DNA of 64,000 nt from Coriolopsis trogii (Eukaryota > Basidiomycota > Agaricomycetes > Polyporales > Polyporaceae), in assembly GCA_020543525.1 (NCBI GenBank), contig JAHYIO010000023.1, positions 310,001-374,000 of the forward strand, in the 5' to 3' direction. Of the stretch, positions 21,642-33,027 are shown piece by piece. Under the pieces are notes generated by a model, which saw only the letters and a list, made by a program, of their open reading frames with translations, searched no databases and had not been told where the DNA came from. The translations under genes and the position numbers were made by a program. Within the stretch, counting starts at the first letter, position 1. Every line of letters begins with the position of its first letter.

Positions 21642-24254
21642 TCATCTATATCGAGGCGCCCTCTGAGTAGGGACGGCCTGACCCCGCCGTTCGGCCTGTT
21701 TCTGGATTCGACTGCTGCGACGGGGTCCCGTAGTGGCGACAGCGACCCGCCGCCTCTTCGGTGCTGGGGGAGGATCATCGGGATCGTCAGAGTCGGGGGA
21801 TCGCTTCCTCAACATGATCATTTCCGTCGTGATCCACCCCGGGGCCGTGACGCTGACGTCGTAGTTCCCATTGGCGTACGGATGATCGTGGACGAAACGA
21901 TCGTCGGACGGCAGGGAATGCGCATGTTTCTGCAAGAAGTCAGTCCAGAATGTGTCGACACGGTTGGGATCCGTCCATATGCCTGCGTAACGATCACGAG
22001 CGTCGTAAGGCGGGTTGCAGAAGTTCATCATTTCGTCGAGGAACTCCTTCAAGGCTGGGTTCCAGTTGACGGACGCGGTGTATGTGCGTCGCTTGGCATT
22101 GTCGAATTTACCGTTTCCTCCCCAGCTGCCGTACTCGTCGGCCTTGATCTGCTCGAAAAACTGATTGATGGTGTTCTTGAGCTCCTCTTTCGAGAGATTG
22201 TGCGGTAACCAGAGGAAGCTGCAATAAAGGAGAACATAGAGCAAAGACTCCATGTCATCGATGAATGTCTGCTTCCTCAATTCGCTTGAGGGGCAGAGCA
22301 TTTTGCCAGACATGAATAGCCATGTTCCCTGCAGACCATGAGTAAATCGAGAGCAGCGTCGGGACACAAACTCACAGCTCTACCCGGCTCTGCCGCTTCG
22401 TATGGTTGGTCGATAACTATGGAGGCATCCCAATCTATGAGGTACCCTCGTCTGATATCTTGATCATCTTCCCTTACTAGCACGATATTACCGACGCTAA
22501 TGTCTCTATGGAGTCGCGAAGCTTTTGTGAGCGCGTCTGACATCGCTGCAAGAGTCGTCAGGTTCCTAGTATCAAAGAATGAATGTATGACATACCGCCA
22601 AGTACATCGTGAGTGGCGTGGAGAAGTTCTCGGGTACCTCGAAGGTGCTGCAATCCATAGCCTACGGTGCCTAGTATGACACGGTAGTGCCATCGTCTCC
22701 CGAGGATGAGCCGTGCGCCTCGTACTGGCCGCACCCAGGCAGCCAATATGTAGTCGTTCGTCACCGAGGTTTGGTACTCATGCTCTACAGTTTGGATTAG
22801 CGATGATCCTGTGTGACAACTCGAGGGCACTCACCAGCAAATACATGTTCCGTCTGCGGTAGATAGCCTGGGACATCTCCATGATGAAGCAATGAAGGAA
22901 CATTCCGCACATCTCGCGCAGCCAGATGCAGCAAGATTTCCCCTTCCGTCTCTGGCCCCTCCGATGGATCATGCCTACGTGAAGACCTCCATGTGTCTTT
23001 AAGGAACACGACACGACCTGTCTCAAGGTCGACTGCCCAGAATCCACGAGTGGCCCGTCCAGTGAGATACAGAGGAGAAACAACTGGTCGAGAGACAAGG
23101 AGAGGGCGGAGATTGTCAGGCGCACCAGAAGCGCCCTGGGGAAGAATGTAGACCACAGAGACATGATTTGGCTCATAATGCTCTCGGACAGCCCGATCGA
23201 GCTCTTCGCCATCTAGCCCAAGCTGGGCACGTACACAGCTCCTAATCTTGTCCTGGAACAAGGCCTCTTCAGCGGGAAGTGCAGCGCGCACTGTAGCGTC
23301 ATGACCCCGTGCACTTGCCGTCATCTGGGAGAATCGCCAGATAAATTCGCACAGCGGCTCGGGCTCCTCCCGTATGTCGAACGGCTCAGAGACAATGCAA
23401 CCCGCACGGTCCCAACGCAGGAACCGGGCATATGAACCAGACAAAGATATGGAGAAAAGGAACACACGATGTTGGCGAGCAAAGATCTCCGTGACATATG
23501 CGATGTGCTGTCCAAACGCCCTGTTACGATGCTTCGTGTACTCCAGACTTGAGGACGCTGCTAAAAGGTCTTCAGGCATGTGACGTTTCCGTCCTGTCTC
23601 AGAGTCGCTTTCATCATGTGAATCATCCGAGTCACTGGTAGGGCTCATCGCCTTCGTGGCATCGGATGTGAAGAAGTCATGAGAGGGATCTTCCTTGACC
23701 TCGATGAAGAGCTCAGCAAAACCGAGCTCCACACGTCCTGCTGGGGGCGCATTACCGACGGCTTCGATATTCTCTGCCGCATAGCAGCAAATGTGCGGTT
23801 TCATGTGGGCGAGTTTACGGGGGAACTGGGTGTTTGTAGAGGCGTTACAAAAGACGAGGTTCGGAGCGCGAGATTTGTGTTTAGTTTTTGCGTTCAGCGC
23901 TGCTATCTACATTCAAAAGTGTCTTTGAGACATAGCACAAATGGTAGCGGGATATATGCGCACCAGTGGTTCATAAATCTCAGCAGGGGCGGTTGCTCGA
24001 AGGGGGACAGCTCGAAACGCTTTCCAGCTCGACTTCTTGCTCCGTCTACTAGTCGTATCCGAGGATGGCAGAAAATCGTTGAGAAATTCATGCACAGGTA
24101 TGGGTCCTAGAGTCCAGGATCTTGAGTCCTGAACCAGTTTGCGATTCCGTGGCTTCGCGCGTTTGGGCTCGAGACCCCTAGTATGTGTGAGAGACAGGTC
24201 GAGAGCCATAGGAACATTGTAAGCAGGACGAGTAGGACCAGGAGGAACAGCCAT
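21642..24254 (-). CDS. FunK1-family protein kinase, copy 3
   Basis: The ATG at 24254 gives MAVPPGPTRPAYNVPMALD, matching the N-termini of copies 1 and 2. The nuclease-like module has WTLGPIPVHEFLNDF, KPHICCY, AELFIEVKEDP (ExK kept) and FGQHIAYVTEIFARQHR, with an acidic Ser/Asp-rich insert between them (SDSDDSHDESDSE). The kinase domain shows GFWAVDLETGRVVFLKDTWRS, then LHRDISVGNIVL (catalytic Asp and Asn intact) and YLIDWDASIVI. The C-lobe has DDMESLLYVLLYCSFLWLP and a partial HDHPYANGNY block. The tail is basic (PKRRRVAVATTGPRRSSRIQKQ), ending APRYR with the stop at 21642. It is more distant from copies 1 and 2 than they are from each other. No frameshift or internal stop was seen. By visible motifs it is the copy with most catalytic residues preserved in both halves. 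Confidence 0.88.
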
Positions 24255-26410
24255 GCGCAAAAGAGGGGAGGGGGATGATAGGTGGGTGTCGCAGGCGAGT
24301 CTGAACCTCCAACCAACAGTTCGAACGCAACGAACGGAGCCAGCGTTACAAGTCACGAGGACAATGAGTCTTTCCACGCTCAGTCGAGTCGGACTGTGGC
24401 CAATGCCTAGCTCGAGTCTGAGTCAACTCTGAATCATATACACACCACTCTCTCCCTCTCTCGCTCAGCTGAGCTGTCTCGTCTTGGCTGTGTTTGCGAC
24501 GCTGGTCTCCGCTCACTCTGGCACGCCTTATCCACAGCGACGACAGGCGGCATCGAACAGCGCTCGAAGTCACCGCTCCATGCAGCGCACAGACGCGTTA
24601 TCCCAAAACGAATACACACACGGCACCTAGTACTCTTCAGCTTCTATCATGAAGACTCCCCCGTATCTCTCGTACTAAGCGTACAAGGTCTATTTACAGT
24701 CGTTGTCTACAATGCATCATCCTCACAGTCAAAGCGTCATAATCGCGTCCAGTCCAACCACGAACAGTACCCCAGGCAACCCCAGCCTCCCGACCATCCC
24801 AGGCCAGTCTCTACGCTTGTCAACACATGCAGCGACCCAGCCGTCACGCACGCTCTCCATTGCGTCACGGATACCGAGGAACGTTCGATAGTACTGCTCA
24901 ACGACCGCAATTCCCCTTCTACCATGACTGACACCAATTTCGCAACTAAGGCAAGGTGCCCCACCTGCACCCATTGCCAACCCCGTGAGGCTTGCCATGG
25001 CGAAGGACGCGGAGGGACCGGATCCTGTCACTATGTCCCCGGTCTCGTCTCCCATGGCAGTCGTGCTCACATCTCCAATCAAGCCTGCACTGTCGCCGCT
25101 GCCTATGACTCCTCGCGTCTCTACTCCGCCAGCTGTAGCGGTTCCGCTGCCAGCTTCTCTCTATCTCAAGCCGGCTCACCCAAGGTCGATGGGAAGGCTA
25201 TAGGTGCTCGACCTCTGACACTCATCGCGGGAAGCGATCTATCCGCTCGAGTCCCAGATGGTCGTGGTGTTATCTTTGCCTCGATATCTTCTATAGCCGT
25301 CGTCGAGGCGGTCCATCATCATCGCGAACCTCACGCTTGCATGCCGCTACCTGAGGGAGGTGGCGGGCTCAATCATTCAGCTATGCTACGGACGTGTAGT
25401 ATGATGGAGATACACTACTCCGTGAATAGGGCGGTTCTGATACTAGACCGTACAAGACTACACCACTGTACATCTCCCTGGACTTCAGCCCACAAGTGGA
25501 ATATCATACGGTCTTGACCACAAGGATTGTGACCGTTGGCAATCTTGTTCGCCTCACGACAGGGCTCTGGAAATCCTGTCACCTCAGTATCTCAGTCGGC
25601 TACAGATCCTGGTCCTTGGTGTGTCCAGTCGCTATAGGGAGTAGCTGCCGCAGTTTGAGACCCTCTCTGTTTGGACCTGGCATCAAACCGCTACTCCCGA
25701 TGTTGATGCGCACAACGCCATGGCTTGGAACATCATGTTACTCGGCACTCTGCGCAGGCTCAAATTGGGCGGACATTAGCACGAGTTTTCGCAGTCATAT
25801 TGCAGATCCTGTGCGAGTGCCGCACATGAGTCCGATGAGGAACCAGGCGAGTGTGCCTCACACTCGCCTCTCACGACACTCTAGGTCATAGCTATGTACA
25901 CCTCCCTGGAATGGGAGGCCCTCCAGTGGTCCGTCTTCAATTTCCCCCTTATGTGTCTTTTCACGCCAGCAGGATGTCGCTCGAACCAGCAAACTGGGGA
26001 ACCACTTTGGATACGAAGACGTCCACCTGAATACCTAGACCGAGGCGGCAGTAGCCATTGTAGCCCCAGACGAATACAGTGCTCGTCGCATGGCGCTTGT
26101 TGCGACCGTAGTAAGTTAATTTTGGAAGTACGCGTATATTGCACCTCCGGCTGCCAGTGATGAACAACCTTGAGAGACACTATGTAACACTCGGAAGGCG
26201 AAGAGAACACGATGGCATAACCATTCATGTGAACCTCGGACAGTGAAATGCCTGTACCGAGTGAGACAAAAACAGTAAGTGAAGACCTCGAGCGCTAGCG
26301 ATGCGTAGCGTACCGGTACCGTGTCGGAGTCACCGCACGAGCATGCCCGACCGCTCTCCCGTATCTCTGACACTCCCTCCCTCTTCCCACCATCTTCATC
26401 ATAGTAGCCG
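24255..26410. other. Spacer between FunK1 copies 3 and 4, no recognised gene
   Basis: About 2.2 kb. The first 350 bases would be the promoter and leader of copy 3. Around 24700-25200 both strands are open: the minus frame ends in a hydrophobic stretch (GLPGVLFVVGLDAIMTL), but it lacks an ATG in the right place and shows no domain. The remainder to 26410 shows nothing I can support. Confidence 0.35.
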
Positions 26411-29400
26411 TCAGTCTAAACGTGTACGTTTAGCTGGCCGCAGATCCACAGGTGGGTACACCAAGCTCATCAAGCTCTCGACCGCTAGGCCTCGGAATCG
26501 AGCCACGTCCGCAGAGGTCACAGACTCCGTCCAAGACTGCCTTGTAAGATCTGTAGCGGTCGTGGCCGTCTTCGTTGCTTCGTGCGGAGCACCTAGCATG
26601 GATCGTGACGCCTCCCGTTGCAACTCGGTCGGAAGAGTCGGGTTCCTGTCGTCATTTGGGAGATCGTTGTCTAGAGCGGATTGCCAAAGCGACGCGGTGG
26701 TATCTGCAGACCACTCGACGCGGGCCATCCCGGTCTCGCCGCCAAGGCGAGTTCTCGCTTCGTCTGGAAAATTGTCTATCATATCATCGAGCCAACTCCG
26801 TATAGCCTGGCAACGCCATACAAGGCGGTGTGTCCAGTGTTTTTCGTCCATGTTTTTCGATTTTTCTTGGCCACTGGCAAATGATGTCCCTCCATCGAAC
26901 ATCGCTTCGATGATGCGCTTCACAGATCCGGCAGGTGTAGTCGCATTGATCGGCAGCCAAAGCATTGCGCAGTGTAGGACGACATAGAATAGGGACTCCG
27001 TGTCATGTACGAGTTTGTATTGGGAAAGTCTGATTCCTTGAGCGAGTGCTGCGCACACGTATTGCCACGCAGCCTAAGGCCCGAAACTGAGCGTCATGTA
27101 GGGCCGTAGTAGTTGTCACTGACTTACTGGGTAAGGGTGCCCGTATGCGCCCAACCAAAGCTTCTGAATGGCGATATTGTCAGGACCATGGTCAATAGGA
27201 CATGCGTCACAATGACTTCGCACCTTGTCTTTACGAGTCGGGTGATCCACGAGCGTCGTACTCGTTGCAAGGTCCCAATCCAATAGATACCCTGTGCGAG
27301 GCTCGTTTGGATCCGAGTCCGTGGTGTCATCATGTCGGTAGAGCATGATGCTCATCGCGCCGACATCTCGATGAGCGATGGAGCACTTTTCGTGTGCTTG
27401 GCGCAACACTACGGGATGCATTTTGAGTCACAACGTCGACAGACTGGCACATACTAAACACATACCTTTAAATACATCCAATGTCACCTTGAAGAGCTCC
27501 TTAGTACCGGTAAATTGCCCCATGAGCGGGTAGCCTGCAATGTCCGTTACGAGCCTATAATGGGTGCGCCGCACAACGCGAGAGTGGATCATGCAGTCAC
27601 TGCGCTTTCTTCCGCAGACCCACTTGCATGAATCTCTCAAGAACTCCTGCGTCAACGTGATTTGATAGTATGCTACCATAGCCAGATATCATTCATCAGT
27701 CAAGCATGGTTATGTGCCTGTGCGTATTGACAGTAGCCTACTCACCATACTCTTTGTTGATTACCCGCCATGAACGGTCGGGCGTCATCCTCGCCGCGTT
27801 ATTCGCAGCATACACACATCCATGTACCACGACCGAAGGCATGTTTGCAATGCCCGCAGCCTTGATAATGTTCATGACTGAACCCTCTAGACCTAGATCA
27901 CCTAACAACTCGCACTTCCAGGTGTCCTTGAGGTAGAGAATGCGAGCCGGACTGTCGGGCTTTCGATCTAAAGCCCAAAATCCGTGGGTTCCCTTGCCAG
28001 CGAGGGACATGGGGTAGGAACATGGACGAGATACGAGAAGCTCGAGAATAACGTTGCTATCGCGTGTGCAGTCAAACACCGAGACGACAAACACCGCATC
28101 TTCCTGGTAATGCTGCTGAAACTCGTCGTCCTCGGTCCTATGAATTTCCGAAGGCATGTGCTGAGTTTTCACGTGCGCTCTGACGGCCTCTTTGAATCTC
28201 TGAATGTCGGAGGGATTCGTGGTAAGTCTAACGGAGAGATCATGCCCTCTTCCGCCATCCCCGATCCAGGCGAAACACCACAAGAATTCGCAGAGGTATT
28301 CGGGTGACTGTAGAATGTCAAAGGCTTCGGTTACAACCGCACCGGCACGGTCCCAACGGATAAGACGTGCGGTTGAGCCAGACAGTGAGATGGAGTAGAC
28401 ACAGTGACGGTGCTGCCGAGCGAAGATCTCAATAGCGTATGCCACGTTCTGTCCCAGGGACCTCCGCATCTCCCTTCGGGCATCATCGCCTTGCGTCGCG
28501 AAGTTGAGGAGGAACTGCCAGCTATCACGATCGGCGTCAGGGGGAGGATCCTTGAAGCAGTCCAAGTCCGCCTTCGTCTTGACTTCAATGAAGAGGGCAG
28601 CAAGTCCCATGTCCGTTCTACCCTTCGCTGGTTCGTCTTCGACCCTGAGTGCACTTACATGCTCATTGGAGTAGCAGCACAGATCGGGTTTGAATGCACC
28701 GCGCTTGCCGTGCGAGCTGTCAACATGGGCAGAAGTGTTCAGGAAAACATAACCAGGGCAGCGTTTGGGGATGTTGATAGCATCCGCCTGCAATGGTATA
28801 AGTGTGAGTACTAGATACAACGACAGCGACGTACCATCGGCTGATACCTATCGACCTCCGACACTTTCTTGCCCCTCTTTCTCTTCTTCCCCTTCTTTGG
28901 TAAAGCCTCCGCCGTTGCATTCCCTTCGACTGCAGGCTTCTTCGAGCTCGGAGACGACGATGACGTTGGCTCCAATACCGATGAGGTCGACGTGCTTGAC
29001 GTCGGTGGGGCGGCGACCCCTTCCGGGGCAGGAACATCCGCGTTTGTATGCACCGCCTCAGTGCTAGCCTGCGGTGGAGGTTTGAAGACTTCCTCGAAAG
29101 CATCCTTAGCGGACGGCATACCGCCGAATCGCGCCTTGATCTTTTCGGACTTCATGAAGTCTTTCAGGAAGTCTGAGACAGGCATGGGACCGACGACGAA
29201 ATGCATCGCTTCTTCGGCAAGACGCATGTAGCGAGACGTAGCGTCTTTCTCGCCAAATCCAACAGTTTGCGTGGTGTCTTCATTGATCGCGATTGGGTTA
29301 TCCCATATATGAGACCACTAGGACTGAAGCTTAGCATGCTGACGCTACATGGTAGGAGAGATTGTGGGCCATAGTCTGAGCACGTACAGATTCGTCGGTC

Positions 29401-29423
29401 ACGGGTATGCTATCGAGAGACAT
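26411..29423 (-). CDS. FunK1-family protein, copy 4, probable pseudokinase
   Basis: This is the most divergent copy. A short first exon (MSLDSIPVTDES, ATG at 29423) splices to WSHIWDNPIAINED. An insert absent from the other copies is Ala/Ser/Pro-rich and ends in a strong basic cluster (KKGKKRKRGKK), a likely nuclear signal. The N-terminal module keeps a full PD...ExK pattern: FKPDLCCY (28683-28688 for PD) and ALFIEVKTKAD (28578-28586 for ExK), then LGQNVAYAIEIFARQHR. The kinase N-lobe keeps LYLKDTWK. In the catalytic loop AHRDVGAMSIML the expected Asn is Ser (codon AGC, 27350-27352), while Asp is kept; YLLDWDLAT is present. The HDHPRSTG block of the C-lobe is missing, and the tail is short (PAKRTRLD). 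Loss of the metal-binding Asn suggests weak or absent phosphotransfer. Confidence 0.85.
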
Positions 29424-30417
29424 GATGTCGAGTCTTAGAGGGGGGGGGGGGACAGGAAGCTGGTGGGCACTGGTAGGTGAATGGGGGTGGGAGATAGGAA
29501 AGCACGTCTTCCGTACGATGCCTCTTCCCGGTGTGAAAGCAGCTGTCAGGGAGAAGGTCAGGATTGTGTGAGACTGATGGTATCCAGAGAAGCGTAAGAG
29601 CAGACACTGCCTGGCGTCTTGTATACCACGAAGCCTGGCCTACAGTGCCGCATGGCAGGGCAAACCATGTTGTGAGCGGTGTTCGAGCTACGGTGTAGAG
29701 CATCTAGAGATGGCTGGCACCATTAGGTAGACGCTACTGAACCGAGCATTGTACCTGCCGTCACGACGCTCCATAGCACTTACACGTAAGAGGCCCCTTC
29801 TTCGGAACGAGTACTGCACATCTCATTCGCACTCGATAACGAGGTATCCTCGTGACGATGCTTCGTGAGAGGGTATCTTGCTGTATTGGCAACATTGAGT
29901 GACCAGGCTGGGTCTTTGTGGGTGCTGCATGGGAGCCAGGACGCCCTGCATTGGGCGCATCGGACACTGGGTATACCGGCGCGTTCCTATCACTGCCGCA
30001 ATAACAGCAGAGCGGTCTCGAGCCTGCGAAGGTACATGTCGTCCACACAAGGCCGTGTTTGAGACACTAGCAGCGTCCCTTTTGCGCTCCGGGGGTTTCA
30101 GATCCCAGTCTTGACGTCTTCAACTCTCACTGCAAAGTTGTGTTATTCATCGGGTATGCGTTACGCGAGAGGACATACATTGGTCAATGTCTTCTCATGG
30201 ACAACGCTAGCCAGCGGTCGGACTTCATCCTATATCCTGCTCCGGATCGACTGACCGTTCTGCTCACCATAGGGGGGGTCTGTTACGATGGACTCTTGTC
30301 CAATGCGGCGGTAACACGAAATCCACCGAGAGAACGAGTATTTGGTCGAAACCTTCTGCGTAGCCTGAACCAGGCTCTGAATGGTACAAATATTCTAGGC
30401 ATGACATCTGCAGAGTA
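29424..30417. other. Spacer at the right edge of the FunK1 island
   Basis: Nearly 1 kb between the start of FunK1 copy 4 and the stop of RIO1. Open frames here (for example 30140-30541 on +) overlap the RIO1 3' exon in antisense and are not credible. It must contain the copy 4 promoter and the RIO1 3' end. Confidence 0.4.
29440..29451 (+). repeat. Homopolymer of 12 G, 17 bases from the FunK1 copy 4 ATG
   Basis: Read on the coding strand this is a C-tract immediately upstream of the copy 4 start codon, inside its probable leader. Confidence 0.8.
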
Positions 30418-32678
30418 TCATCCCCCACGAGCAGTGGTCTTGATCCTCCGTTTCTTCTCTGCCTTTGGGATCTTGTGCTTGCGCTTTTCGCGCGCTTCTT
30501 CCTTGGCCGCCTTCTTGCGTTCCTATTTCCAGCAGATGTGAGGCTCATGAGGGAACCTTCAAGCAATCAAAACACACCTTTTTCGCTTCTTTATCCTCGT
30601 GCCTATGTCCCCGAGGCTTCTTCTCTTTGAACCCGCCAGACCCTTCCTCGCCCTCCTCTCCTTCTGCACCATCCTCGTCTTCGTCTTCGTCCCCGTCCTC
30701 ACTACCTTCGCCGTCGGAATCACCATCTTGATCTGCAGAACCGCTATCGACACTCGCGAACGCCACCGATTTCTTCCGAACACCGCCTGCATCCCTATCG
30801 GATTCTCTCTCGCCCTGACCTGAGCTGGAGCCTACGAGGCCGATGGTGTCCTTGTAAATAAGCTTCTCGCCCTCGCCGCGCGTCAACACGGCAACGTCGC
30901 GCTCAGGGTCGTAGACCTCGTTCAACGTCCGGGGAATGTACGACCGCAAGAACACCTCGTCCTCGTGAGCCTTCGCGTCACCGACAGACTCCGTTCCCGT
31001 GACTTCCTCAGACTCCGGGGTGTCCATCCACTCGCGGAGGACTGCACCTGCGTCACCGCCCTCAGTCGCAGTCTGAGAGAGCGGGGGGAGTTTGTCGCGG
31101 GTGACGAATTCGAAGGCGCGTCGGAGACCGATGGTGCGCACCCCGCGCTTGGAGAAGAAGTCTTCGACATTGCGTAGGTCCGCGCGGAGAAAGTCGAACG
31201 CGTGCGGGTGGTCGTGCTCGACGGACTGGGAGACGTCGATGATGCAGAGGTGTCCGCGTGGCGTCTCAACCTCGGTCGCAGGGTGGTTCTCGGAGGTGGG
31301 GGCTGTCGTGGCAGAGGGAGAGAGGGTGTCGTCAATGTGATAGAGAATGTTGTACTCCGAAAGATCGGCGTGGACCAACTTGCACTCGATGAACATCTTG
31401 CGTGTCATGAGCATGAGCTCAACATAGAGGTTAGGGAACGCTGCTTCTGGAATGTCGGCGTCCTTGAGTCGAGGTGATGCCCTGCCAAGCATTCAGTGGT
31501 GCAAGAGACATTATATAACGTGCGACTTACCAGCCATCCTTATCCCCGACGAAGGTCATGACGAGCACGTTCTCGCGAACTTCAATTGGTTCTGGACACG
31601 GTATACCAGCAGTTCGTAGTCGCTTCAAATTCCTCATTTCTTTCTCTGCCCACACGCGAACCATCTTGCGCGGATTATGTCGACTTGGTGCAAAGTGAGT
31701 AGGATGTGCGCTGGAAAGCCGTTCGAGCCTACCTGTAACCTCGGCGGAAGCGATATTCTCCCGAGACATAACGATCTCGGTCCTTGAAGACTAGGATTGA
31801 AGTCTTGTAGATCTTGAGCGCAAGATGCTTCTGCTCGGGCGTGACTGCATGGTAGACGTTGGCCTGTGCGGAACCACGTTTCATACGGTAGCCTGATGCA
31901 AAGTGACCGGACTCACCTCTTTCCCGGTACTAACGCACCCGTTGACCTCGTATATGAGGCCGCGCCCAATCATCTTGAACAGAATGATCCGCGTACGTGG
32001 ATCCAGCACCTGCTCGCTCGTCGCACGATCGCTCTTGTCCTTCATATTGGCAGTGGCAGAAGGACCCTTCCTGTTCACACCCACACCGAGATCGTACGGC
32101 ATATCGAGGTTGCGCAACCGAGAGGAGTACTTCGACAATGCCTGTAGTTGGTTCTCTGTTCGATCCTTTGCATGTTGCTCCTGCTGCTGGGTTGCAGACG
32201 GTGCACTTGTGGGCTTTTGCGGACGGGGGCGATTGACGGCGGGCAAGGAGGCAACCGCTGCTTTCGAGTTGATGGCGGAAGCTACACCCTGTGCAGCACC
32301 TGTTCGTACAGCGACGTGCTGTCGAAGACGATTGTACTGTTTTGTGAAGTCTACATATGATGCTCGCGGGGTTGTATCAGGAGGGGTAGAAAAGGAGAGC
32401 ATACCTCGTTCCGCTATTTCCCAATCCTCATCCTCTGCCCGGAGCGTCTGAAACGCCTCCGCCTCTAGGGTGTCCTCCTCCTGCTCAAACTCATCGGGTT
32501 CACTGTCTTCCTCGTCGGAGCTTTCTGAGGACCATGCGAGGAGCTCGTCGTCGTCGATGAAGGTGTGTCCTTGCCTGGGGTCAGAGACAGGAGCTGTTGG
32601 CGCCGATTGATCATCTACGGCGTCGTCAAATTGGCCATCTTCCACGGTATTCTTGTTGTCGACGACAGGACCTAACAT
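30418..32678 (-). CDS. RIO1: RIO1 atypical kinase/ATPase for 40S ribosome maturation
   Basis: RIO1 acts in late cytoplasmic maturation of the small ribosomal subunit. The ATG at 32678 gives [10 protein letters not shown] and an acidic N-terminus. The domain follows: [35 protein letters not shown], the nucleotide loop STGKEANVYHA (split by an intron after GKE), and the signature [28 protein letters not shown]. Then come [22 protein letters not shown], the catalytic loop [13 protein letters not shown] and the metal motif [13 protein letters not shown]. The C-terminal tail is acidic ([17 protein letters not shown]) and then basic. A last intron joins EDKEAKK to [22 protein letters not shown], so the true stop is TGA at 30418-30420, not the in-frame stop at 30545. 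Length and motifs fit the family. It shares a 349-base divergent region with ARL8. Confidence 0.96.
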
Positions 32679-33027
32679 TGTGACGCAGACGATGGGTGAG
32701 GGTTATAGGAGATACAAGTCTGTCAGTAAGCAGCTGGAGGAAGCTCTCGAGACTCTAAGGGAGGCTAAATGACCGAAAATGCTTGTGGATCTCATCTAAT
32801 CGCTGACACGGAGGCAATCTCATCTTATCTCGGCTCGCGCGGACGCGTCTGCGGCGCGGTCGCGATGATGCGTGCACCTCAGACCCAGAGCCGAGGACTT
32901 CGCAGTTGTACTTCGACTTCTTCCCGTACTTTGCTATACTTTCCTCACTCACCTCGCCGACTACCGCAACCGGCTTGTGTTATTGAATACGACATTCAGT
33001 ATACTTTGTATGACCAAGAAGGCCTAG
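32679..33027. promoter_or_regulatory. Divergent promoter shared by RIO1 and ARL8
   Basis: These 349 bases separate the ATGs of two conserved genes on opposite strands. No TATA box is evident, as is usual for housekeeping promoters. Confidence 0.5.

Noticed and set aside
24729..25082. Minus-strand frame with a hydrophobic C-terminus, possible GPI-type protein
   Set aside because: There is no ATG at its 5' end and no splice partner; the hydrophobic stretch alone is weak evidence.
30140..30541. Plus-strand frame ending near the RIO1 3' end
   Set aside because: It is antisense to the last RIO1 exon, which is well supported by family sequence, and has no domain.
30545..30580. In-frame stop at 30545 as the RIO1 end
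   Set aside because: It lies in an intron; splicing after EAKK gives the usual basic RIO1 tail and a stop at 30418.
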